Positions 23,108 through 34,600 of a stretch of DNA of 64,000 bases are shown here, piece by piece. The DNA is from Chlorops oryzae (taxonomy: Eukaryota; Arthropoda; Insecta; Diptera; Chloropidae): contig CM035808.1 in the NCBI GenBank assembly GCA_020466095.1, positions 15,844,785-15,908,784 on the forward strand, read 5' to 3'. A model generated the notes under the pieces. That model had not been told where the DNA came from. It made no database searches and worked only from the letters and a program-made list of their open reading frames with translations. Every line of letters begins with the position of its first letter. Position 1 is the stretch's first letter. The position numbers and the translations under genes were made by a program.

Positions 23108-23676
23108 GCGCCCGTTTACACGTACGGCAACATCGTTAAGCAAAACGCAATATTGAAAGACTTAGACTTTTACGATTTGACAGGTATGTGAAAGCTACTG
23201 TTCGACGGGTTCGACAACTACACGATGATGTAGATTCTACTCGTGTTTCTTTAAACAGCTGTAATTGAAATTAACAACGACACTACAAACAATAAAAACT
23301 TTTGAAATTTACTCGATTTTTTCACTCACAAATCCATGAAAATAATGTTTGTTTGTCACATATCTAACGTATGAGAAATTTTTGATGTTCGCATAATACT
23401 TGAATAGAAATTAAAATTGGTTTCCGATAAAATCGATTTCGTATCTAAATCTTTGACTGAGCGTGCATATCAATCTAAGAGTCATAATAAATCTCTTAAT
23501 GTATGTAAGTCTATAAAAAGTCTAATGATTGGCTAGTAGACTTTTGTTACCTTGGTGTCACATAGACTTCACACCATCATGTAGTAAAATACCATGTCTG
23601 TCAGTGCTATAAGCAAAACGCAGTTTGAAGGACTGTGATTTGTTGAACGATGTTGACGGTATGTGTAAACGGGCGC
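23108..23676. mobile_element. MITE with GCGCCCGTTTACAC ends
   Basis: Left GCGCCCGTTTACACGTACGG and right (reverse complement) GCGCCCGTTTACACATACCG, then CAACATCGTT on both sides, give about 30 bp of inverted repeat. TAT stands on both sides and may be the target duplication. 569 bp, no transposase. Confidence 0.75.
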
Positions 23677-24024
23677 TATCGCGAAATTGTTCCTAGCGCG
23701 CCGATGCCGATGTATTAAATCTTATCGCATTAGGTCTCGCATCAACTATAGCCGCAGCCTTATTCGAAATCGAGAGCGCAGCGACTCCTACCTACATATG
23801 ACAGCAATCTAGGCAATATTATTATAAAATAAAAGAATTTTATTTTAGTTTTGTATTTTTAATTTTTTTCTTTTATTTCACTTTTTCATTTTATTAATTT
23901 TTTTGTTTTTTTGTTTTCTTTTTTGTTTCATCCATTTTCTCACATCGGTAACATGTTTGTATCCTTGCTCGCTTTTTTCTCGTTTATCAATATACACTTA
24001 TATTGTTATTATAAAAACAGTACA

Positions 24025-24057
<33 letters not shown>

Positions 24058-25469
24058 TCATATTTATTTATTCATGAGCACACTCACTTAATTTTTGATT
24101 TAAAATTATTATTAACGCGGTAATGAAAAGAAATGCGTAAAATTGTCAATGCTTCTCAAACTGTAATCGAAACGAAAGAAATTCTCAATTCGAACGAAAA
24201 GATTCCGCTTACAGTTTTTCTGTTTCGTTTTAAGTAATTTCATGTTTCGCTGATTGAAACAATTGCAGCAAATTCTCGCGAAATTTCACTTCGGTTAGTC
24301 CACTTGAATTTTGAAAAGTACGGGTAGAAGAAAAAAAATTGGAAAAAAAATTAATTCAATAAATTAAGCACAAAACGAAAACATTTCCGATGAGGGAGAA
24401 AGCTTAAAGAATTCAACATTTAAGTTATACTTAAACTTAAAATAAGCGTATCTTATTTGAAGAATTAAATTGTTTTTTTTTTTTTTTCTCTCTTTACAAT
24501 ATTCATGTGTGTTCTTTTTCTTTTCGTTTATAAATAATATTCAGTAATTGAAGTTTTTACAAATAACTTGCTTATGCAAATTGAATTTATAAATGCATTT
24601 CGTTAAAATAAAGTGCTTATGTTGGAATATTATTTACGTTACGTCACGTTACGTTACGCTATTATACATAAATATTTGCGTTTTTATATTAAAGATTTTT
24701 CTCATATTATATATTTGTATATACACGAACATCCGATCAAATTTGTTTCGCATTCCATTTCAGCTTAAATAGAAAATCCACAATTGATTTAAAAATTTTC
24801 GCAAATTTGAGGTTCCAAGTATTCGGATCGTATAAAGAAATATCCTGAAAATCGATCTTGAAGCAAAATTAATAAATTTTATTAAATTTTTTTTTTGAAT
24901 TGATGGAAAAATTGCTTCAACAGCTAGCTGGGTTCAGTACAATTAGAAACGATTGCTAAGAACCGAAACTCAGATGTCAAGAAACATAAAATGTCCAGCG
25001 ATACCCGGATTCTCGTTTATAGATGAAGAATTTCAAGAAATTTCTCTTTTTCACGATAAATAACATTGCTATTTTAATGAACGCAGCTATAACTCCTTGA
25101 GAGAGAAAGAGAGGAACTGCGTTAAGAGCGTTCATTGAAATGTTTAGCACTTTTCGACAGTCTTTTAGATTTATGGGGGGTCTTCTATTATAAAGAACTT
25201 TTACTATGCTTAAGATTTTAGGGGTTTTTGATTTATAGAAATGAATTCTAATGTTATTGTTTTTAAGTAGATTTTTACACAAAAATCCATTCTTTTTTTT
25301 ATATGTTCTTTCATGAAGCTCAAAAGTCTTATTTTTTGAGACCTCATTATTCAGAGTGTAATGTGTTTGTGAAGGTTAAGCTTAATTCGAAAGTAATTGC
25401 ATCTACAGCATTGTTCCACATAATAGTTGTTGTACTTAAAACTGTAAATAAAATTCCCAACTTCAGAAT
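23677..25469. other. Intergenic AT-rich DNA
   Basis: Includes a (TA)n tract at about 24030-24057 and a short ACGTT repeat at about 24641-24659. No gene or element recognised. Confidence 0.4.
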
Positions 25470-25969
25470 CGGTTGATCAGTTGATCGGTTGATCAGTTGA
25501 TCGATTGATCAGTTGATCGGTTGATCAGTTGATCGAGTTGATCAGTTGATCGGTTGATCAGTTGATCGGTTGATCAGTTGATCGGTTGATCAGTTGATCG
25601 GTTGATCAGTTGATCGGTTGATCAGTTGATCAGTTGATCAGTTGATCGTTGATCAGTTGATCGTTGATCAGTTGATCGGTTGATCAGTTGATCGGTTGAT
25701 CAGTTGATCGGTTGATCAGTTGATCGGTTGATCAGTTGATCGGTTGATCAGTTGATCGGTTGATCAGTTGATCGGTTGATCAGTTGATCGGTTGATCAGT
25801 TGATCGGTTGATCAGTTGATCGGTTGATCAGTTGATCGGTTGATCAGTTGATCAGTTGATCGGTTGATCAGTTGATCGGTTGATCAGTTGATCGGTTGAT
25901 CAGTTGATCGGTTGATCAGTTGATCGGTTGATCAGTTGATCGGTTGATCAGTTGATCGGTTGATCAGTC
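25470..25969. repeat. Minisatellite of alternating GGTTGATC / AGTTGATC octamers
   Basis: About 62 octamers, mostly in the strict order GGTTGATC then AGTTGATC (16-bp higher-order unit), with a few AGTTGATC doublets and 7-bp units around 25630-25670. Every unit carries the palindrome GATC; alternate junctions give TGATCA. Confidence 0.95.
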
Positions 25970-27337
25970 TTCCGATATTTGAGTTGGTCGGCTCTTTTCG
26001 CTTTCGTGGCTTATAGCTGTAGTATATACATAAGTATATGTGGAAATTTGATGGGGAAAATGGTAGGACAGCTGCGCTGATCGATTATTTTAAAATGCTC
26101 TAATACAGTCAAAATCCAAAAGGATTTTTGTACTGTTTCTTTTGTTTGTTTTTATTAAACGAGGTAATTACTATTTAAAAAAAAAATCTTTGGTTTTAAG
26201 TCTTAAGTGAAAAAAAAAAAATCAGTTCTTCTGTTGAATAATTTAAACGGAACTAGTACTTGATAATTGGTGTTTTATATAAAACACTGACTATGGAATG
26301 AGAAAAAAACTATATTGAAACATTGTAAAATAGAAATCCGATCAATTATTTGCGCAGCCATTGGAAAATGAAAGGAAAATAAATGCGAATTCCGTAGAGC
26401 CTGAATAACGTTCTCTTCGTTTTCCCTTTGAAATTCGTATTTATCTGAAAAAAAAAAAAAATTTATTTGGATGTCCGTTAATTTATGACGCGTCCATTAA
26501 ATTATTTTTAAAGCGTAACTAAATGCCTTCCCCTACTCTATTCACAGGCTAGTAGTCTTCTTTATTAAATTATTTTCCTGGTATGTGTAAAAAAAAAAAA
26601 TTGTTTAGTTCTATCTCGTATATGTTCTAAAATCACATCGTTCTATCGTTGGGCTTTTCCAAAAATCATTTTCTTTGTATATGAAAAAAAAAAAGTATGT
26701 CATTATGAACTGTTCCGCAACTTTAGCATAATACCAACCGTCAGCGGCACTTCAACCCTTTCCGGATCGAACATAGTACGATGGATTTTTTTGTTTTTTT
26801 TTTTGGCGATCCAAAATGGGATTTGAGGTGTGCTCTTCGGGTGGTAATTTGTATGTACATATGTGTGTGTGTGTTTTCTTATGGGCTAAAAGAAAATTGT
26901 TTCTTTGTATGAATTTTTGATGGGGATTGTGGAAATTTGCATACGACTATAACCATTCAAATATATATGTTATGTTATTTTATGTTATGCTATGTTATCT
27001 ATATCTTAACTTAAATGTCTTAAAAGCGAGGTTGACAAGTTCCACTTTTCGTTCATAACCTTTCGAAATGTACAAAAGACGGGGTTAAAAAATAAACTAT
27101 CATTTAATAATTATGAGCAATAACAATGGGGAATCCATTCATACAAAATCGAAAAATATAAACAATCATACAAATTTTGTTAATAAAGGAAAAATGAAAG
27201 AAAAAATAACAACAATGAATTTAATTGAAATAAAAATACAAAAAAAAAACAAACAAAAAAAATAAAATTAGTTGAAAAATTAGTAAGAACAAAAGGTTTA
27301 TTCAGTACTTGCTCTTCAGAGAATTTAATGTACGCTT

Positions 27338-27379
<42 letters not shown>

Positions 27380-28346
27380 TTTAAAAAAATAAAAATAAAA
27401 TAATAAAAATAATTGAAAATACAAAAAAAAAAAAAAAAAAAAAATTTTTTTTTAATTAAAATTTTTTTAGAATATTAAAAAAAATAAAAAAAGATCGGAA
27501 AATCAAGGTCAGCACTGCGCCTAACTGATTCTTATGGGTCTTAATTGCAAATAAGCGAATCCGAATTAATGACAGAAACGATAAGAAAATTCTAAGTTCG
27601 GTTCATGATCAAAAAGCCGGGATTAAAAAATAAAAACGAAGACGATATTCGATCAACTTAACATAATTCCCCACCGCAAAAAAAGCGTCGGAAAATTTCT
27701 CAACATTCTTTTTGTATATTTCAGTCATTATTTCAGCGATTTTCATATTTTCCTCCATAAACTATAAAAGGCGTAAATTATAAATTCAAAGAAAAAAATA
27801 GTTAATAAGTAAAAAAAAAAAAAAATAATAATTGTAATAAGAATGGAAAATAAACAAATTATAGGAAACAATAAAAGAAATAAAGAAAAAAAATAACTCC
27901 ATAACTTCATTCAATATTTACAAAAGTAAAAATAATCAACAAAACAAAATAAATGAGAATTTAAACCAAGGAATACAAATGATAAGGCGAAAGTGATATA
28001 AGAAAGTTATATATAAAGGAAATCCTTATGTATATATGTATATGAAAGTTGGTCGTATGTATGAACTACATACAAGAAGAGAATTCAAAAAATTTTCTTA
28101 TGCATTTTCGAATTTTCCACATACCGCATGCATGCATATTTCGAAGGCTGTAAACAATTCATCATTTTACAATTGCTCATTCACTTATTCGTTATGTATA
28201 TACAAGAGGACATATGTGTATATCCTGAATTGTGTAAGCTGCACATTTTTATAAAGCCTAGTTTATGTAACTTATATGTATCTACATATTTATATATGTA
28301 TATATTTATATTTCTCTTAAATTAAATAAGCTCTAAATAAAACGAC
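25970..28346. other. Intergenic DNA and possible CycD 3' UTR (minus strand)
   Basis: Very A-rich, with poly-A at about 27339-27376 and 27422-27444. On the minus strand AATAAA candidates exist (for example complement of TTTATT at about 26152), so the 3' UTR of CycD could extend here, but no cleavage site can be chosen. Confidence 0.35.
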
Positions 28347-28649
28347 TTAGAATTTTATATCTTGCACATCTTTTTGTGCATTCGCTTGCATTTTACAAGT
28401 TTGTGTTAAATCTGGCAACACTGCAGCGTTATTTGCATATAATGCAGGTGAAGAATGCAGCCTTTGTTGCTGGTGTGTTGCCGGAACACTCTGCGAAAGA
28501 TGTTGCTGGTGTACATGTTGCTGCTGCTGCTGTTGCTGTTGTTGTTGTTGAACTGTTTGATGATCCGCAGGTATCATGTAGGGTTGCAATTTAAGACTGT
28601 GCTCCTCGAAAATAGCTTCCATTTTCATCATACAGTCATGGAGGTAGTC
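28347..28649 (-). CDS. CycD: CycD terminal exon with polyglutamine tail
   Basis: Starts DYLHDCMMKMEAIFEEHS, the last helix of the cyclin fold, followed by a run of 11 Gln coded by mixed CAA/CAG and His/Gln-rich sequence; TAA ends at 28347. The mixed codons suggest a selected rather than freely slipping repeat. No clear mammalian-type Thr-Pro degron is visible. Confidence 0.95.
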   Translation of the reverse strand, partial: DYLHDCMMKMEAIFEEHSLKLQPYMIPADHQTVQQQQQQQQQQQHVHQQHLSQSVPATHQQQRLHSSPALYANNAAVLPDLTQTCKMQANAQKDVQDIKF

Positions 28650-31600
28650 CTATAAAAGATAGAAAAAAAAAATTAAATAGTCAGAAATAGGATTTTGAAT
28701 AGAATAAATTCATAGTAATCGGCCCTACTACATAAGTCGCCATCTTTAGTTATCGTTGTCGTCTACTAAAAGATAGAAATATAAAAAAATTAAATGTTAC
28801 TCCGCAAATAGGATCGTTTGAACGATTAATAAATTCATAGTAATCGCCCTACTGACGAGGAATATGCGGTACTCCCTGAGTCGTTTTAACGTGAATAACG
28901 TGTCGACAAGACTTAAATTTCTTTGGTTGACCGCCAAGCTCGTTAACCGGATAATATCGAGTTACCTAACTGAGTAAGCATATGCGGTACTCCATAAGAT
29001 TCCGTCTCTAACGAGAATACGTTGAGAGGCTTATGTTCTTTGGCTTGGTAAAGAGTGTTAACCGGAAAAAGTTACCTAATCAGTAAGCATTGATATAAAA
29101 GATTCCTCTCTAAGGCGCCATAGGTTCGAGTCAGGGTCCGATATAGCTGTTTGGCTTGGTAACCAGCGGCAAACAGGATGATACAGAAATTGAATAAACT
29201 GCACATTGCGCCATAGGTATACGAGTCTGTAAGTCCGATATAGCTGTTTGGCCACTACCCAGCGGCAAACAGTGCTTACTGCCTCCGAAGTATACGAGAC
29301 TGTAATCGAACTGCCTATTAATAGCTTATAAAGTATGCGAGATTGGATTGTAGGCGAACTGCCTACCAATAGCTTACTTTATGTGGTGGTGGTAGGCGTT
29401 CACTCTTAAAAAACGGCCACGCTCGAACAAAAGTATACTAGGATGGTATATCAGGTCGTTTGCATTTCCGCCTACGGCCTGCGAAACGTGTCGCGGTTCA
29501 TCGCTTCTGTAAGCAGCATTTTGGCCGCTGGGTATGGTCAAAACTGATATTTGTCGCTCCTATAATAGCACTAATGGGGCAGTGTTTCGCAGTGTTTCGT
29601 AGCCCTGGGCATTTGCCCGGCTCAGTCAGTATTTTGGTGGCACTTTTCCCGCAGATATTCAACAAAAAAAATCCCTTTACCTTCTATTTTCTATGGAAAA
29701 ATGAATGGAAGAATCCGGTTTAAAAGTTTGAGGTGATTTTTGGTTGAAAGTAAAATCGAAAAATCCCTCGATCTGAAATCACTGGCCCGGCCTGCCATCC
29801 TCTAAATCGGGCCCTGGTTCGTCTAATGCTGCTACTGCACAAAATTCAATTCGATTCGAATAAACGATCATATACTGACGGGGATTTCACTAGTCCGTTG
29901 GTTTGCTTAGCTCGGCATAAATTTAATTCCAGTGAAGCACGTAATATTTCAAGCTTCCCCCTTTGACCTTACATCGAGCAAGGCAAGTCGGCTTTTTGTT
30001 ATGAACTCAAAATATCAATTCGAAAAGAAAGAAAAGGCACAAAAATACAAAAAAAAAAAAAAAAAAATAAATAAATAAATAAAAATAATGGCACAGAACT
30101 TGAACTTCAATTAATTTGCAAATTAACAGAGTCATAAAAATTAATTAACAACTCGATATGCGCGACTCAGAGTCAATTCTAGTCGCAACGGTGGCTCCAC
30201 TCCGTTCGCAAAGCAACACATTTAAAAGACATCCTGGGAACTGGTGGAACGTCTCATGTTCCTCTTCTTCTTGCTGTCGCCCTGTCGCCCTGTCGCTTCA
30301 AGTCACCCTGTTTTCGCTTTCGAGCATTTCACTTCTCGTCTGATGACTCAACAGTGTGTGATTGGCGACATAAATGGAACACGCAAAATATTAAAAATAA
30401 ACACACGAGACGACACACACCGCGGAGAGCTTTTGCTGTGTCCATTTATTACAAAATTCACATTCGCGGGGACATTTATAAGAAAAGAGTTTTATATGAA
30501 AAGTGAAGAGAAACAATTAAGAAAAAAAAAACTCATATGGACGCCCACCTTTTATATTTATTTTTATGTTATTTATATATTTTTATTTTTTTTTTTATTT
30601 TTTTTTTTACTCATTTTTGCATGCATAATTATTTTGATTGCAAGCGCAACCGATGGATCTATGTATTTCGCACATTTCAGCTTATAATGAAGTCCCATGG
30701 AAGTCATTAAGCGAAAATTATTGATATCAGAGTCTAGTCGTTATAAGAATTTAAGGCGTATTCACGTGGCTAATGATGATTTGGCGCCAGATGGCGAAAA
30801 TCACCGATTCGTTTTCATTCACTTATTAAAATATAAAAAATAAACTAATAACTAAAACGGAAGGAGAGCAAAATACATATAGAAATAACAACGCGGTTGG
30901 ATTCTTACCTGTTCGACGCTTGTCAAGTCAGTCAATAGATTTAGAAGATTTCGCATATTCTGGCCGGTTCTTAAATGCCAATTTAGACCATTTAAAGCGG
31001 CGGCAATGCTCGAGGCGGCTATTGTGCTTGCCGAATATACTGAAAAGTAGTGCTCTGAAAATAGACATATGGATACACAATTAGATATGTATGTATATAT
31101 ATGAAGCAGTAGAACCTGAAACAAAAACAATAAAGCTTCCCAGAAAAAGGTCAGGTATGGAAAGCTTTGCAAGGAAATTCAAATTTGAAAAGCATTCTTT
31201 TAAGTTTCTGTTTTCTCCATTATTCGTGGTATCACAACGGGCCCATTTGGGGCCTAAGTGTGTCACCCTCAATGGCGGCAGCCACATTAACCTAACCTAA
31301 CCTAAACTAACCTAACCTACCTTAATCTAACTAACGTATCCTAACTGAACTTAACCTAAATTAACCTAACCTTATCTAACCTTACCTTACCTATCCTATT
31401 ATCCTAACCTAACCTAACCTAACCTAACCTAACCTAACCTAACCTAACCTAACCTAACCTAACCTAACCTAACCTAACCTAACCTAACCTAACCTAACCT
31501 AACCTAACCTAACCTATACTAACCTAACCTAACCTAACCTAACCTAACCTAACCTAATAACCTAACCTAACCTAACCTAACCTAACTCTAACCTATACCT

Positions 31601-34600
31601 AACCTACCTAACCTAACCTAACCTAACCTAACCTAACCTAACCTAACCTAACCTAACCTAACCTAACCTAACCTAACCTAACCTAACCTAACCTAACCTA
31701 ACCTAACCTAACCTAACCTAACCTAACCTAACCTAACCTAACCTAACCTAACCTAACCTAACCTAACCTAACCTAACCTAACCTAACCTAACCTAACCTA
31801 ACCTAACCTAACCTAACCTAACCTAACTAACCTAACCTAACCTAACCTAACCTAACCTAACCTAACCTAACCTAACCTAACCTAACCTAACCTAACCTAA
31901 CCTAACCTAACCTAACCTAACCTAACCTAACCTAACCTAACCTAACCTAACCTAACCAATGAGAGCCTATTACAAGTCGCATTGAACTACTTTTTCCAAT
32001 TCTTAACAACATTCAACTCTATACATCTGACGTTGTAGTCTGACAGACACCGCCTAAAAGAAAATCTTCCGTGCGTTTATTAAATACAAAGTTGCGATCC
32101 TTGTGCTCTCCTAAAAAAAAATGTATTTTTACTAGAAAAGTTTTGTGCTTTTTTTAAGAAATAAGGCCAAAAACACGCCCGTCAAGAATTTCAAGACGTC
32201 AGCAGTTATATTGTTACAATTCGACCACATCAGCCGCAGAGGGTTAGGTTATGTTGGATCGCAGAAGGTTCGCGTTCGCGTCCAACAGTGCGTGTTCCAA
32301 GGGTGACTCCGTCAAAACGTTGCCATATAAAAACTGATTTTTTCAAGTACCTACACGAAAAAAATCACAGGTTCTCAGAGTATAAAATTAGATATTGGAT
32401 ATGGAAAATGAAAGTGGGAATATCGATCTCTATTCCTTTTATCTTTTAATTTCATTTGAGGGATATCGTTTGATAGGATATACGACCAAGAAACCGGGTT
32501 GGAGACTTCATAGACAAATCAATTGAGAGATAAGACCTGGTTTTCCCTGAGGAACATAATAAGCTCTATTCTAAATGAATATTCGCCGGGATTTTTTTCC
32601 CTAGAAATTTTTGTCAGCAGAAAAAGGACATATTCTTAGCGTCAATTAAAGACAGAATGTGATAGACTTCTGCTGAAAAATGTTCGAAGTTCTTGGTCCC
32701 TTCATATTACCTTTCCAGTGTGCTTAGAATGGCAGAATTTTTTTCAACTCCGCAGTAAAAAATTCGCCGAGAATATTTAGAATCCGGCTGAACCACGGAG
32801 GAAATTGCCATATTCTCATGAAACTAAAAAATATTCCCAAACTAATTGAAAGAGATCATCCCTCAACGCAGCGTTACAAGGGTGAGAACTTGAATTACTA
32901 TATCATGTAATAATTTAATACGTGAAACCCTATCTTAGTGGTAAGCACCTTATTTAATTACATGTTTTTTTTTTTTTGTCCTGAAAACAACTCCATTCAT
33001 TTCGGGAAATATTGGACGCCAAAAAGTACACCAAATCCTCGGCACTGTTTTCAAAAAAAAAAGGTTTCAGATTACATTTTCTTTTTTATTTTGCCTTAAG
33101 AAGAACTTTTTGCAGACAGTTTTGAGACCAAAATAAAGTTATTTGGCGCTTCAGTCTTGCTATTCGTGTTCTCTCCTGCTACCTGTTGGATATTTGTTCC
33201 ATTTCTTTTCCCGCTTTCTTACAACTTTTCGAGTCTCCGGGACGAATGACACTCGAGAAGTTGATTTTGTAGGTACTTGTGATGCTTTTGCGAACCTTTT
33301 GCACTTAATTTTCATTTTTTATGTTTTCCTTTTTCATTCCATGTCATTTCTCTTCTTTTTTTCGATTCAATTATTAATCTCGGTTCGTTTGTTTCGTAAT
33401 ATACCAATAATAATGCGGAGTGCCCACCACGGTCGAGTATCGTTGTATGTAGACACCTACTAAAAGCGTACCCGCTGTGCATTCCCTCAAAATAATCAGC
33501 GAAGGATCGGATCGGATCGGAGCAGATCGGATCGAAACGGATCGCAACGGAAAGGAAGGGAGAGGAAGCGAAAGGACGGACGGGAGAGGAAGGGGAAGGG
33601 GAACAGCAACATACATAAATTTGCCGTTTTAATTTCTTAATTAAATACTTCATTTTTTTTTTGTTCGATCCAAACGAGTTGACGACAGCAAAAGATATAG
33701 ATACAAATAAGAGCCGAGCAGCCGATCCGATGTCGCACACTTTGCACCCCGCCCCCGAGAGCAGCAATTTACATAAAATCGACTGTTTTAGCGTATGCGA
33801 CGCCTTTGATTACTTAAAAAAAAAAGAAGAAGAAAAAAAAAACAAGGGAAAAGAAAGGGACTCACACGCAGGCGTAAATGCAGGCTGAATGGCTCGCTGG
33901 CTGGCTGCTTGGCTAACAGGCCGTCAGGCAGTCAGGCGCACACGCAATGATCGACAAAGAAGTCTTCTATACAATAAAAAAAATAAATAAAAAATAAATA
34001 AATAAATAAAATAAAATTGCGTGACGGGATGTGCGGAGTGTAGAACACCGTGTTCCTTGTTGAATTGCTCAACAGGAAAGCCGTCAGGAATCCGGTTTAC
34101 ACTCATAAGCGATGAAGTATTTTAAAAATCGCAATGCAAAAAGGAGCGAAAAAATGGCAAATAATTCATTACGACCACCTATCGGCCGCATATCGTACAC
34201 ACATACATACATACGTAGGGAACTATAAAAAAAAGGAACATTTTACTTCGGACTCCTGCGAAACTTCGAATTTTGACTTCGCCTTCGCCTCGGAGAAGAA
34301 CTCCACTTTTACATGCCGGCATTGCGTGTGCAGGCCGCCCTTTCAAGCTTAATGCAGACCGAGATTGAGTCTAAGTATGAGACAAAAATTTCGTAAAAAG
34401 CCCCATACAGAAAATATAGATAGAGAAAAAAAAATCAAGGCTCATCATCAAACAAAAATACGAGCAGAGCAGCCCAAAGGAGTGCAAAGTGAGTCGCGGT
34501 ATGTACAAGTTAATAAAAAATAAAAGAATAAAAAAAAAAAAAATAATAAAAAGGAAGAAAAGGCGAAAAGCAGACAGTCTGTGACTTGCAGGAATTTCGG

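Noticed and set aside
25470..25969. CRISPR-like regular repeat
   Set aside because: Units are contiguous octamers without spacers in a eukaryotic genome; it is a minisatellite.
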